NCBI GenBank assembly: GCA_030374805.1
Contig: JARGSG010000049.1
Span: 62,001 to 126,000 of the forward strand
Length of the DNA stretch: 64,000 nucleotides
DNA from: Gracilaria gracilis
Taxonomy: Eukaryota > Rhodophyta > Florideophyceae > Gracilariales > Gracilariaceae
Direction: 5' to 3'
Notes under the pieces: generated by a model
Told to the model about the DNA's origin: nothing
The model's input: only the letters and a program-made list of their open reading frames with translations
The model's database searches: none
Position numbers and translations under genes: made by a program
Shown: in pieces, positions 1 through 11,560 of the stretch
How the letters are laid out: each line of letters begins with the position of its first letter
Position numbering within the stretch: the first letter of the stretch is position 1

Positions 1-1470
1 CAGTCAGTGACTGTGCTTCTTGCAGCGACAGTGTGTCCGTTTCAGCGACATTCAGTACTCTATGGGCGATGAGGGCGGTTTTGACGGGGTCCGGGTAGGC
101 TTTCCGCTCTTTCAAGTCTATCAGCCATCCGATGAAGGGAATCACACTGTACGAGATGGATCCAATGGGCGAAGATTTACTAATCTTAATCGGCAGGCCA
201 TGAAGTTTGAGGTTTGAGTAGAGTTGTCTATGAAAGTTAGTAACTTGTTTCGGTGACCAATCATTGAAAATGAAGTTGACATCGTCGATGATGTGTAGCA
301 AAACGACATCATGCTCCTTCTGGTACAAAGCTTCGGCTGTTTTTGTGAGACACAGGATGCGGGGTGTTGGGGTTGGGCAGAAGGGGTGTTTCTGAAACAG
401 ACGGTTTATAATAGACCTTGCAAGGGAGTGGGTAACAAACACGGCCCCTTTATAACCCATTGGAAGTGCTTTTTGCAGCGGTCTGAGGCGAGTGCTTGGT
501 GCGAAAGGTTTCTCACGAGTGGCTTGGAGGGCGGCTTTCAACTCGGGAGGGATTGATTCGAATGTGACCGGCTGGAGGGGAAAGATCGGTGCCATTTTTT
601 CAGGCAGTTCAATGTTGTGAAACATGTTCTCGATGTCAAGGTAGAAAGACGAGAGATTACCTTCGCCTGGGCTCAGTCTTTGAAAGGCATCGGGACACGG
701 GAGTTCTGTGTAGGGTGGTTCAAGCAGGACATCGTTCTGAACTCTTGGCCAGCTTATTAGCCGGTCCCGTGCAGCATCTTTGCTGACGGAGAAGGAGAAC
801 ATTGTAATTCTATTCACAAAACTCCTATATGCTGGTTCTTCTTCGTCCACAACTGACCATGTTAACATTCCTGCGATATGTGCCTTGTACAAGACTTGAA
901 CGTATTGAGAGTGAGGTCCGAACACCTTTTTTGCAGTTTGATGTTTCGCATTGTTTTCCGACTCTGAAAAAAGCTGGAGGAGCTCCTTCTGTCTCCAAGA
1001 AAAGATCGCTTCGTTCCCGTTCTCGAACAGAGATTCCCATGCGATTCGTTTTCCTCGCTTGTGGGATTGAGAGGAAAGGTCGATGCGATCAGCGGTGAGG
1101 GGAGAGAACTCACCGCGTGGGCGTGTATGAGGTGCTAGAGTTGAGCGGAACTCGGTGAAGATATTGTTCCAGTCTGCTGATGGGTTACCTCGTAGAAGAC
1201 TGGTGGGCGGGTTTTTTGTGTGCTTGCTGCTTTCTAACAGAGTTGACTGTCGACGTTGTGCTACCAGCGCCAGCCAATCTTCAGATCTGCTAGTGATTGA
1301 CTTCGCTGCTCGGCGGGAGACTGCATGTGGAGCCTCGTCTATTTTCTTTCTTTTCTTGGAGGGCCCATGGTAAAGTCTCGTTACACTGGGGGCAATCAGA
1401 AGGTCTACCGAGGCAGCATTTGAATTGGCAAACAGTTCCTGGGAGATTGGGAATGTTCGTGTTCGCCGTG
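1..1470 (-). CDS. Reverse transcriptase of a retroelement (partial, open at window edge)
   Basis: The frame read from about 1470 down to base 1 is uninterrupted and leaves the window. It contains RT motifs in order: motif A YLDIENMFHNI (about 600-646), motif B LPMGYKGAVFVTH (about 430-466) and motif C IIDD (281-292), followed by GLPIKISKSSPIGS and FIGWLIDLKERK. Motif C has Ile in place of the usual Tyr or Phe before the two catalytic Asp. The enzyme should copy element RNA into DNA. The DIENMFHNI and LPMGxxxAVF pattern is unlike the gypsy (LDLxxGYxQI, MPFGLxNAP) and copia elements elsewhere in this window; a DIRS/Ngaro-like or unclassified family is possible. The frame also stays open upstream of 1470 under the Gag ORF, so expression by frameshifting is plausible. 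RT identity is secure; the family is not. Confidence 0.85.
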
Positions 1471-1577
1471 CTAGTTCCGGTTGAAACCTTGGTTTTTGTC
1501 CTGATTGTTGGCCTGTCCTCTTCTGAACGGTGATCTTCGAGGGTGGTTTTGTTGTGATTGAGCAGTTTTGAATGCAT
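1290..1577 (-). other. Cys-rich zinc-knuckle-like frame between Gag and RT
   Basis: In a third minus frame, overlapping the end of the Gag-like ORF and the start of the RT frame, the peptide VCQFKCCLGRPSDCPQC (about 1395-1445) has closely spaced cysteines like a Gag zinc knuckle. It may show that the element's true coding path changes frame here, or be chance. The frame is open for 95 codons. Low to moderate support. Confidence 0.35.
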
Positions 1578-2651
1578 TTGCTGTCTTGACTTCGAGCGCG
1601 AATTGGCGGTTCAGTTTGTTGGCGAGGCTTGGAAGGAAGGACCCTGTCGATGGGTGCGTTTCTAAGACCGGTAGTACGCACTTCCAGGCCTGGGCGCGGG
1701 TGGCCCTCTTTGTTCGAATGGCATTCTCGACATGGATCAGAGCGTACAGGCGGCGTAGAGCGACTTCCAACCATGGGCAAGTTTCGAGAGCGTTCTGCAT
1801 TGTGTCGTGTTGAAGCATGTCCAAATGAACTATTCTTGCCAAGGTGCTCGCCTCCGCCTCTGACGCCATCACTTCGTCGTTTGCTCCCCTGGTCCATGGC
1901 ATTTGGGCGATAGCTGTCTCGACATTCTCCCCTTGTCGAATGAGATGATGCAATATTTCCCCCCCCCCAGTAGCTCTTCGACGCAGAGAGTGGGGAGGGA
2001 GTTCGCTTTTCCCGGATAGGTTCCTAAGTTTGATGGACGGTTGGCGGTGTCCTTGCCTTGTTCGTCTATTAAGACAATGCCACCCATTTCCAGACGAGGC
2101 TTCTTCTGAGGAGGCTGCTCAACGTCATCTAAAACTGATGGAAAGAAGTTCCCGAGAGATAGTAGCGGTGCAGAGTCCGGGTGTGGTGGAGCGAGATCAT
2201 CAGTAGCTGGAACTGCTATCGTGCTCCAGGGAGGAACGTTTTGAATTGCATACACTTTCCAGTGCATTACTGTTACGAAGAGGTCGGTAGCACTTCCGTT
2301 GAGGTCAAAGTCCGGCAGAGTAGTGTCAAAGGCTTTGCTTCTCTGTAAGAGGTCCACGAGCTTTTCCTTGTTGGTGGTGCTCAGCACTTGTAATTCAGTC
2401 AAAGGCATGTCAATGAGCCTTTTGAGCGCCTCATTACCTGTTAAAGGTGGTGGAGAGCTCAACTGCTTGTGGTACAGTGAAAGGACTGCAATGAGCTTGT
2501 CATTGCGAGATGCAGAAGGCTGTAAGGAGACATTCTCGGACTGTGGTGTGGACTCGATGACAGTCTGCAGATCGTTTTCACTTAAGGCGTAAATTGCTTC
2601 AAAGCTTTGCTCAGAAAGATTGTAGTACGTGACTGTTTTGGGAATGGACAT
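1471..2651 (-). pseudogene. Gag-like protein of the RT element, frameshifted at a C10 tract
   Basis: Two overlapping minus-strand ORFs fit one protein. The first (2651 to 1869) begins MSIPKTVTYYNLSEQSF. The second (1953 to 1471) ends in a basic, Gln/Asn-rich tail, RRGQANNQDKNQGFNRN. They change frame at a run of ten C at 1959-1968 on the plus strand, a likely slippage indel or sequencing error. Position directly upstream of RT on the same strand and the basic tail suggest a nucleic-acid-binding structural protein (Gag). The second half contains a helical segment rich in Arg/Ala (ALRRLYALIHVENAIRTKR). No named domain is recognised. The start ATG at 2649-2651 is the first in frame and lies 168 bp from the divergent gene at 2820. 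Confidence 0.55.
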
Positions 2652-2819
2652 ATTGATTTGGTGCAGCTTTGGTTATGGTTTGTGGTTCTGGGGTGTAATG
2701 GATCGTAAAGGGGGTGTTGCAGTCTTTTTGTTTTCAGAGTACTTGCGTACGGGATGGGAAAGCAAAAAGGGTGATCACGACACAGTATTGTTGTTTTGAA
2801 GGCGACGCTTTCGCTTAGG

Positions 2820-4647
2820 ATGCAGCTAGCCTTGAAAGAGCAGGAGGCTTTGAAAGAGAGAGAGAGAGGCTCGGCAAGACTCTATTTGAAAGAGAAAGAG
2901 GCTTCGCAAGACCCTCTCTGCGGCAGTTGGCGTCGACGAGTGTCCAGACGGGGTGTCAGGAGACCCAACTTCGGAGACTCTCAGAAGTACGCTTTCCTGT
3001 CCAGGTCGTCGTCCGCCTCCCGTATCATTCAAATAAAAAACTTTTTCTCATTCCTCGAAATCCCAGCAATTGACTTTGAACAGCTCCAAGCTGATGATCT
3101 CGCCACCATTGAGCCTGCAGAGATTGCTCAAATACTATGCCCAGAAGAGCCGCAACAAGAGGGGACGCAAAGTGAGCCAAACCTCCCACAGTCCAACCTG
3201 CTCAGCAGCACCCATGACGACGTTAGCTCAACGTTAGCGCAAAATGCGCGGACTCTTTTCGAAAATCACACAGTCCGCTGCCAATGTAAGTCCCCTTGCA
3301 CAGCTGAGGCCCACTTTACGCTTGCCAAAAGCTTTGCTGTCATGAAGGAGGCCGAAAGGGCAACGTCTGTGCGCGCTATATTGCTGGCACTATCGGCCCC
3401 TGCCGGAACAGCGAATGAACTGATGCAATGGAACTCTGATTCATCGCAACAACGTAAGCGTAAGCGCCGGCTGGTTGAAGACGAAGGGAAGAATACCACC
3501 CGTTTGGCACTTCGTGGCAAAAAAATGTGCCAATACGGATTTGCTGCAAAAGTACAGCTACATCACAGGACTATTGCACGATTTGCCGCCGATGTATGCA
3601 GCAGTGATACATTTGCAATCACACAAAGTGGCCACTCCAAAGACCGGAAAGGGAAACAGTCGCTGCAAACTATTGTTGCCTCGGCCCAACTCCACCGATA
3701 TGCCGATATGAATGCGGTTTGCTGCCCAACGGGGCGGGGATCCACAGACGATAATCCAATCCAGTTTCTCCCAAACGACATTAGAAGAGAAGACGTTTAT
3801 AAGCAATACAAGGAGCAATGGGGTGACATTATGTCTGCAGCAAAGGAAAACATGGGAAACACCTCGGAGAATGCAACCGAAGCTCCTTTGACCAAGGAGA
3901 GCTTTGTCAAAGCTTGGCGACAGTATGTTTCGACGCTGCGCATTCTTAAGAAAGGAAGTGATTTTTGCGATACTTGTACGACTTTGCTCAATTCCGCTCG
4001 GTCGACACAGAATTTAGAGCATCGTTCGGCCTTACTGGCATCCAGACGGAAGCACCGTAATGATGCATACAATGAGTTCAAACTCTATCGCGAAATACAA
4101 ACCCGAGCATGCACTGATCCGGGCGCAGAGCCAATTCATTTAGTGTTCGACTTCGCAGAAAAAATTCTCCTTCCATACCTCTTGCGCCAACCCAGTCAAC
4201 TTCACTTCGTGACCGGGTTGAAGTTTGACTTTTTTGGCGTCGCAAGTAGTTCCCAGTCAAGATGTTTTATTTTCGGTCTCCCTGAAGGCCATTGGCCAAA
4301 CAACAAGACCTGCAATGAAGTTGCGTCGATGGTGGAATATACTTTGAAGCAGCACTATCTTCCCAATGCAACTACTGGGGCCCGCTGAGCATTGGTTCAA
4401 ACTAATCAAACGTGACATTTCTTTGTCGCATATTCGAGAACAGAGTCTTGCTCTACTTCGTGATCCTAGTATGAAGCTCGTCGTGACGGCGTTGTCAGCT
4501 GTACCGTCTGCACAAGAGAAAACGCGTGAAGCATATCTAATTAAGAATGTACTGGAAAGGTATTATGCTGGTGATGTTAGTCGCCGTAACGAATACTTCG
4601 CTGATGGAGGGTATTGGGCTTCCTCTGATCCGCCATCTTGGCAATGA
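2820..4647 (+). pseudogene. DDE-like transposase, internally deleted
   Basis: ORF from ATG 2820 to 4388, then a second ORF to 4647 in another frame. The N-terminus is low complexity (LKEQEALKERERG), encoded by a short direct duplication at 2833-2915. Later come a Cys pair (SDFCDTC) and the block LVFDFAEKILLPYL followed by KFDFFGVASSSQSR. I recall the arrangement FDFAxxxxxPY, then a FFGV segment, from a transposon-derived DDE protein family common in metazoans; the Asp in VFDFA would be the first catalytic residue. The region expected to hold the second Asp and the Glu seems to be missing at about 4380, where the reading frame changes to WFKLIKRDISLSHIRE. It is therefore probably inactive. Family membership is from memory and is moderate to weak. 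Confidence 0.5.
2833..2915 (+). repeat. Tandem duplication in the transposase N-terminus
   Basis: The pattern TTGAAAGAGA...GAGGCT(C/T)(C/G)GCAAGAC appears twice in a row, giving repeated LKE(K/R)E peptides. It looks like a recent local slippage duplication. Confidence 0.5.
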
Positions 4648-5612
4648 CGGGTATTAGTATATTGTATCCTTTGTATCTCTGCACGTAGTTAGTCATTTGT
4701 TTTGCTGTTTATGTCACTGGAAAGCTGTGAGGAAGAGCTACCACTTTCGTTCTGACCTCAAAAATGGACTTTCTGATGTAAATGGACCATATCGTGGAAC
4801 AGGTGGAATTGCCATTCGGAATAATTAATATGGACTGTTACACAAATGAAATGCTCCAAGAAATGTATTGCTCAATACAAGTTGCCAGTTGCAAATTCAA
4901 TATTGATCGTTACACGTGGGTACCGTGTTTATTTTCAATCAACAGGGTGTTGTCACAGAGGACACCGCCAAGTTTTGTTCATCTGACTTTGTAATCCGCC
5001 GGTGTTTGCTACATATTTTCTTCCCACTTGACCCATACTAATTTTGTGTGACAGAGAGTAAAAGAATCACACGAAGTGTAACAAAGACTTTGGCAGTACC
5101 TGTAAATAAAACGCTCCCATGTTCTTTATTACCAAAAGATATTTCGAATCGCGAGATAAACACTAGTCGTGACACGTGGCGAACCTGTTTACTGTCCATC
5201 ACCAGGTTCTTATCATCGCTTACAAGACCAAATCGACGTCGCTCCATTTCGTTAGTGCAACGCTTTTGCGACTACTAATGATAGATCTCATGTCCTAACT
5301 TTTCACACGTAATACAAATTTTGGGGAGCATACCCGCAGCTGGCTTTTCGTCACTAGACATGTGAATCATACGTGCAATACACAGTACGAACATACCCCT
5401 TCACTGTAGTTAGACAAATACTTCCACTAGCAAAGTCCAACAATAAAATACAGCAATGATTCCTCCCATGCATTCCACGCAAACTTCCACGGCTAAATTC
5501 CAACAACTCAGTCCAACAAAACTATCCAGCAATAAATAAATTAATTAATTTCGGCTTAGCTCTCCTACAGATTCACAACAAAGGTGAATAATTTTGATTA
5601 ATGACACGTGTG
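4648..5612. other. AT-rich gene-free stretch with a weak direct repeat
   Basis: No convincing coding region. Two similar segments, about 4909-4972 and 5167-5232, share the pattern CGT(T/G)ACACGTGG...CTGTTTA(C/T)T..CAATCAcCAGG, an imperfect direct repeat about 258 bp apart. This may be part of a decayed non-autonomous element. Nothing else is seen. Confidence 0.35.
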
Positions 5613-5762
5613 ACTTCGGCCATATTTTGGCTACTTTTTGGCCGTATTTCGGCAACGAAGAAAATTGAAAGTTGTTTATCTTAGCACGTTACATGTTCCC
5701 ACAAATTTTCGAGCGAGATGGTCACATTTCGGCCATATTTCGGCCTTATTTCGGCCAAATAT
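5613..5762 (+). repeat. Cluster of TTCGGCC-type short repeats
   Basis: The motif TTCGGCCATATTT / TTTCGGCC occurs at least six times in 150 bp, in two groups (5613-5652 and 5727-5757). Spacing is irregular. It could be subterminal transposase-binding sites of a DNA transposon or simply a decayed minisatellite. Confidence 0.5.
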
Positions 5763-6026
5763 GCTGTTTGTATGGAATCTAAAATTTGACGCGCACTTAA
5801 AGAAGGCCTTGTCAATTGTTCGTCACAAGTTAAAACATAAAATGAACACCTGCCGTATTGACGAGGGCCGTGAAAGCAGTAGGCTTGTTCGTAGGCTCCA
5901 CAAATGCGATGATTTGCGACATAAGTGGTGTTTGAAATTTTTGGCCGCAATCACTTTTTCCTTCTGGTTGAAAAAGACTGCAAGCGATTGCAGCCTTGCA
6001 GTTACCGACAAACGCGGAAATAGACC

Positions 6027-6575
6027 GTGTCAAGGCATTGGGATTGGGAGACTTCTTCAGTTTACATTGCGACCCTGAAAAAACGAAAAAAAAAAGCAAA
6101 ATTTCTTGTGCTGTTTCCCATTTCGATGAAGCTGTTGATAGAATTCCATCGAAAGGTTATGCGTGCTAATCTGCGACAAAAGTTCAGTCTTATCGAGAAT
6201 GGCCTGGATATCAAACTGTTACTGAATTCTAAAGATGGAACGGTGTTGGAGACTACGCAAACCACAAATTCGATTCGCATCTTTATGGTTCATCCTAACA
6301 AACGCTACGGATTTGTTACGTGCATGACTGTGCCAGCTAGCTTTGCTACGTCAATGAGGCATGCATTTTGGCAGAAGCGGGTCTTAAGAAATTCGTTTCA
6401 AGAGAAGTTTTTGGAGCTACCCATGAACCGAATGAATACTAGCGCTGAACAGCTTCTTGATGCGTACATTCATATAATTAAAGCAAACTACTTGAAAGGT
6501 GTTCCAATTCCCATGGAACATTTCATGATAGTCATGGAAGAAGACGAGCAGAATGAAGACCACTGTGAGTCCTAA
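6027..6575 (+). CDS. Hypothetical protein, possibly transposon-derived
   Basis: Open frame of up to 182 codons; the first in-frame ATG with a normal protein after it is at about 6126 (MKLLIEFHRKVMRANL). The C-terminus is acidic (EEDEQNED). A second open frame in another phase (5821-6078, rich in Lys/Arg/Cys) precedes it and could be an upstream exon or a frameshifted part. It follows the TTCGGCC repeat cluster. I do not recognise any domain. Balanced composition and length support coding more than chance, but no function can be given. Confidence 0.35.
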   Translation: MSRHWDWETSSVYIATLKKRKKKAKFLVLFPISMKLLIEFHRKVMRANLRQKFSLIENGLDIKLLLNSKDGTVLETTQTTNSIRIFMVHPNKRYGFVTCMTVPASFATSMRHAFWQKRVLRNSFQEKFLELPMNRMNTSAEQLLDAYIHIIKANYLKGVPIPMEHFMIVMEEDEQNEDHCES

Positions 6576-7690
6576 AGTCAAATCAAATAGTTATTTCACA
6601 ACTAAACAAAGTAATATTAAATTGTGTTTACTAGAATGCTAGCAGATTTGGAGACTCGTATACATTTTTTTCTCATACTACTCAAGAGGTACATAGACAT
6701 GGGCGTCTCCTGAACCACTAGTGACCCCTCCGCTTCAGTGCCCTCAATATATTTTGCGATCGAACGAAGTCAACCCAGAACGGAAATACTTGTTGACACA
6801 AAAGCAGGTCGAAACGGTTAAAGCGTTGTGCTCGGTGTTTTTGACATCCTCTCAGCAACATATGAGGGTTCGAACGTATCTCTCGTACTCGAGAGCACTG
6901 AAAGTGTCGAAGTAGATGATATCCCCAGAACCGTTTTTGACGACGCAACGGGGACCGTCAGTATGCTCCTATTCGGTTCTAGAATGCTTGTGCCCATCAT
7001 GTCTATGAAGTTCGTTGGTGATACAAGATCCGTATCAGATATAAATGCGATTTTGTTTGGGGCGTCTGTGTAGTACAGTGAGCGGAGTGTTACATGGTTC
7101 CTAATGTGGCTATTAGAATAGACTAATAGGCCAATAGAATAGAAACTACAGTAGCTAATTGTGATAGATATTTTGGCGAGGCGCGCCATATTGATGGAAC
7201 TTCAACATGGTACGCGTGGATACCACGCCGGAGGTCGAGCCCAGCTCACTCTTAAAGTTACCGTGACGCTCCCTCTCCGACTATATTGTAAAATTAAGCA
7301 CCTTCTGGTTAGGTACACAACCATTTGGTTACTATGGTCAGTCTTGTGGTTTAGCTAGAAATATGCAGGCTTGAATGGCACGCTGCGCGCCGTACACGGG
7401 ACCTACCTTACGGTTACGGTCTACCTAGCTGCTATCTTGGGCCCCCGGTGGTTGGTCCTGGCACACCACCTTTTGTATCCTCTATCCCACCTTCTAAGTT
7501 GAGCCCTCGTGCGCTCCTTTGCCATGCATCCACACGAACTACCCCATTGGTTTGTGGCATCTGCCACTCTACTACAATTTGGTCTCCCGATCTAGAACTT
7601 TGGAATTACCAATTGGCTCGAAAAGGAGTTTTTGAAAGGAAGAAAGCGTAATTGGAATACCGTTTGGAGTGTAAGGATCACTAGAAAAGG
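6576..7690. other. Gene-poor stretch with LTR-like sequence
   Basis: No supported gene. The part at about 7240-7640 resembles plus-strand sequence at about 60360-60610 (shared blocks CTCCG.ATATTGTAAA...CACC and GTTGAGCCCTCGTGCGCTCC, the latter GTTGAACCCTCGCGCGCTCC at 60580). As it lies just upstream of chromovirus Gag, it may be a decayed LTR or leader of that family. Confidence 0.35.
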
Positions 7691-7722
7691 ATTTCGTGGA
7701 TCACCAGTTTACGTATTTGGAG

Positions 7723-9300
7723 ATGTCTACGTTTAGACGACCTAAAGTTTCATCGAATGGAGGTACGGGTGCATTGCCATTCTCTTCTTTTGTGCGACCA
7801 GTTTTGGAAAACCCAGAGGATCTATTGAGAACGAATACCATGAAGGACTATGCCCAGGACGGGAAGCAGAGTGCGAGACATGGCGCTTCCCCGGGGTTCG
7901 ATTTGGCAGAGGCCAAGTCTCCGGCGGAGCCAGGGGGCGCCACGTTTGACAAATTGGTATTAAGCGAAGAAGAAAAGCCCAAAGTGGTTTTGCCTCGTTT
8001 GGACCTGAATGCCATTACCAGAATGGTCATCGATCGCGCCATTCAGGAACTGGCCGATCGAGTACCTACGTTGGTCTATCAATTACTGGAGCAAGATGCT
8101 CGGGACTACGTTTTCCAAAATGGTGCCGCCGACCCTGCAGAAATACCATCAGGTACCTCTGCAGGAGCCGCAAAACCTACCGATTATGTCTCCAAACAAT
8201 CAAGGGAACCCACAGGTCTATATAGTTGCAAAAGCTGTCCAACCCAACTTTCCTATTAACCAAATTCGTGAGAAGCCAAACGAACTACTCCGGAATATGG
8301 CCGAGCCCCAAGACGAAGAGGGCCCGATGTTTACATACCTTCCGGAACCTAATAGTAGAGCCCTACCGGACGACACGAAGAGGGCTCCTGGCGGTGGCGA
8401 TTCGTAGGACGCGGAGGATGAGCCACGACGGAAGCCGAAAGAAAAAAAGAAGACCAATAGAAGAAAGAAGACGAGCCGCCGGTCAGGCCAAAATTCTTCA
8501 AGCTCTGAGACCGATTTGAACTCGCCAGACAACGACGACCGTAAAAGTAAAAGAACATGAAGCAATCTCACCGGAAGAAGGTGAAAAGAGACAGAAAGAG
8601 TAAGAACATGTGGCCCCAGGACTCATCGGAGTCTAATTCTGGCACGGATTGTGACCTGGGGGTTAGGCGCCCGCTGAAGGACCTACAAGTTGCGGAATCG
8701 GATTTCTGAGTACACCAGCTCGGTTGCTCAGAAAACAACGAAGCAGCATAAGCGGCTTAGTTTCTGGATGGCTGCTACGACCTTTACAGGTGATGATCCC
8801 ATCACGATCATTGACTTTCTTCAAATGTTCGAGGTCACAGGTGACCAGAACGGTTCTTCAGAAGGAGCTTCCATGCGGGTATTTCAGTTCTATTTAAAGG
8901 ACAAGCAGCTTCTCTGCTCCACAGCAGGATGCAAGAAAATACCCTGGCGGGTAATGAGGACCATAAGGAGATGTGGCGAACATACTGCGAGGTCATCAAC
9001 TACCTTTCGGAGACGTACGCAACCGATGAGGTGGTTCAGGAGGCGTACGTAGAAGTTTTTAGTTACCATCAAAGGTTTAAACAAACCGAAACGGATTTCG
9101 AAAAGTTGCTTTTTGCGATGGCACCCCGTTGCGGCAATGTTTTACCGACCAAGAGGTTGGAGTCGATGCTGGCAGACCACATTGAAAAGTCCATTCGGTC
9201 TCAAGTGAGAAAATACCTCGCTATAAACAGGACGGTGGACTACACTGCTCGAAAAAGGAAAACAGGTCAACTCCGTGACGCTTTCGGATATGGAATATGA
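7723..9300 (+). pseudogene. gag: Chromovirus (Ty3/gypsy) Gag, frameshifted
   Basis: Starts at ATG 7723 (MSTFRRPKVSSNGG). Reading continues in one frame to about 8150, another to 8407, then 8690-8940 and 8940-9300 in further frames. The 8690-9300 part has the usual retrotransposon Gag pattern: a hydrophobic FxxFLxxFE-like stretch (ITIIDFLQMFEVTGDQ), then EMWRTYCEVINYL and a long helical region. A Lys/Arg-rich segment lies at 8400-8480. Gag would form the virus-like particle. At least three frame changes make it non-functional. The next codons, SDMEYEAYDELRQRL (about 9280-9325), already belong to the end of RT, so protease and most of RT have been deleted at this junction. Confidence 0.65.
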
Positions 9301-9790
9301 AGCCTACGACGAACTCCGACAAAGGTTGATACGACCCCTTATTCTAGCACTAACCCGCACAGATATGCCGTACGTTCTGGACATCGACGCATGATAAGCA
9401 CGTCGGGTGCGGTTTTCTCCAGAAACAACCAGACGGAGATTTGCTACCGATCGGGTACTGCATTCAGTCACTTTCCAAGCCGAAAAGGGCCTAATCGACA
9501 ACTGATCGGTAATGCCTTGCAGTGTTGTGGCGCAAATTGAACCTCTGTGTGTATCTGGATGGAAAACGATTCACCCTCCGAACGGATCATAACGCCTTGC
9601 GGTCGATACTAAACCTCGTGGACGCCTCTGGACAACTAATTCGATGGAGACTGCGTCTCGCGGAATAAGATTTCGATATTGTACATCGACTGCGCGTTAA
9701 CCACCTGACCGCCAATGCGCTGTCTCGTATCTGTACGGATCGAGAGGACACAACTGCATTAGGTGAAGAGATCTCCTGCCTTCTAATAGC
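9290..9790 (+). pseudogene. pol: Chromovirus RT end and RNase H remnant
   Basis: Frame-hopping translation gives AYDELRQRLIRPLI, then DMPYVLDIDA (start of RNase H, first Asp), LCVYLDGKRFTLRTDHNALR (about 9540-9600, the TDHxAL block of gypsy RNase H), IRWRLRLAE, and finally VNHLTANALSRI (usual ...N.ADALSR end). Several stops interrupt it, for example the TAA in RLAE*DFDIVH. RNase H removes RNA from the RNA:DNA hybrid in reverse transcription. Order and motifs fit a gypsy pol directly upstream of integrase. Confidence 0.75.
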
Positions 9791-9818
9791 AGACCATACG
9801 GAAGACAATGAAGACCCT

Positions 9819-11335
9819 GTGTCTGACTTCGTTATCCTTTGGGAGGTTAGAACTGCCATAGCCATTGATTGGGGCCACAAGAATGCACCGATCTTATGCC
9901 CGGAGGTAATGGCTATCATAGAGGAGGAGACAGATGTCCGACCACTCACTTTGGAAGAGATCATACGAGCTCAGGCGGGGGACGAGTACTGCAAGTCCGT
10001 ACGAGAAGACAGGGGTAACGGAGTTACTCTTTGTAATGGAGTTACTCTTTTCGACGTCAATAGGAACGGAGTTCTTATTCCATGCTCGCCATTTGACAGA
10101 GCACTACAAAGAGTGGTGCCCCCTTCAGTTCCCCCGCGAGTGCTCTACCTCGCACATTACCCACGCTTGGAAGGACATCCAGGCGGAACACGAATGCAAG
10201 ATACACTGCGCAGGGAATTTTACTGGCCGCAAATGACGAACGATGTATACCAGACTGATCGGGATTGTCGCTCGTGCGCTCCGATTCGCCACACACAACA
10301 TCGCTATCAGAAGCGACTGAAGCTTTTCCCGCTGCGGGCCCGTTGGAGATTGGAGCTATGGACTTTCTCAGTCCATTTCCCAAGTCCGTAAATGGGTATG
10401 AGTACATCTTGGTAATCACCGACCGGTTTACGAAGCTCAGTAAAGCCATCTCACTACGTTCTAGAACTGCACCGGTAGTCACCCAAACGTTCTTGGATAA
10501 TTGAGCGTACCCGTATGGGATTTCTAACTATCTATAAACCGATAACGGGCCTCAGTTTGTTTCAAAGTTCTTCGAGAAGGTCTTTCGTGCGTTTGGTGCA
10601 AAGCACGACACGTCGAATGCGTACCACCCCCAGACGAATGGTCAAGCCGAGCGGTTCAATCTTACACTGTTTACAGCGCTTATGATACTACGTTGCAGCT
10701 CACCAGTCGAACTGAGGTGCATAAACACAGCCGCTTGAGTACGGATACAATCTATAAGTTCACCGAAGCGCCAGTACTACGCCTTTTGAATTGGCGTTAA
10801 ATCGCTTACCACCGAACCTTGTTCTCGATGAGCCCAGGTTCACTACGGATCCGACTATGCCAAGGCAACCTATGCCTGAACGGATGAAGTAATATACACT
10901 ATGGCTTTTAAAGGCGACGCTGCAATCTGCCCGGAACCGCCTCACGAACGGGCTACTTCGCTACAAGGAGGACTTCAATAAATCCGTACCGGTAACGCTA
11001 TCGTTCACGGTCAGCGAGGAATTATTCCTCGACCGCCCCAACACTACCCCGACCGAAGGTACCCTGGATGAACACGAACGTACCTCGCGGAAGTTACTAC
11101 CGAAAACAACAGAACCGTGCAAAGTTGTCTTCACCAGGGAGGCTACAGTCACAATCGGCGTTTAAGTTATTCACGATACCGTCAATATCGATCGTGTAAC
11201 ATGCGCTCTTCATCGGGTTCCGGCTCGACCAGGAACCTCCGAATGGCGACGCGATATGTCCGGAGATCCGGACGGTCTTCCCGCGAACGAACGAGCCCCG
11301 GCGAACCAGCAATCCGCTACGGGCTCTTGAACCCT
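9819..11335 (+). pseudogene. pol: Chromovirus integrase, frameshifted
   Basis: N-terminal HHCC zinc-binding part: HYPRLEGHPGGTRMQDTLRR then DCRSCA (about 10155-10280). Catalytic core: IGAMDFLSPFPKS (first Asp, about 10350), DNGPQFVSKFFEKVF (second Asp, about 10543) and NAYHPQTNGQAERFN (Glu, about 10620-10660). These are the DDE residues that join element DNA to the chromosome. Then TTPFELALNRLPPNLV (about 10770) and the C-terminal part RYKEDFNKSVPV, HERTSRKLLPKTTEP and HDTVNIDRVT (10950-11200). Frameshifts occur near 10390, 10505 and 10690, with stops near 10890 and 11165. The protein is a relic but diagnostic. Confidence 0.85.
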
Positions 11336-11399
11336 AGAGAAAGACTACTACCGGAGGTGCAAAACTCTCCGTAAGTGCAAATCTGAACGGATAACGTTG

Positions 11400-11560
11400 G
11401 GGTCGCTGACAAGATTGTCGCCCGTAGGAACGACGGCGACCCCCCGCACAGTCTCTTATACCGCATTCGGTAGTAAGGCTACGGCGCGACGCACGACTCC
11501 TGGAAACCCACGGAGAACGTGCTTCAGCCCTTCATTGCCCGCTACTGGGAATGCGTAAGC
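11400..11560 (+). pseudogene. Chromodomain at the end of chromovirus integrase
   Basis: In one frame: VADKIVARRNDGDPPHSLLY, RIR, two stops, GYGATHDSWKPTENVL, QPFIARYW. This matches the chromodomain outline (V.KIV..R......YLI+W.GYG..DDTWEP..NL...I..Y), with two consecutive stop codons just after RIR, before GYG. Chromodomains of chromoviruses steer integration by binding histone marks or chromatin proteins. It identifies this element as a chromovirus. The start of a 3' LTR beyond 11600 could not be defined. Confidence 0.7.
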
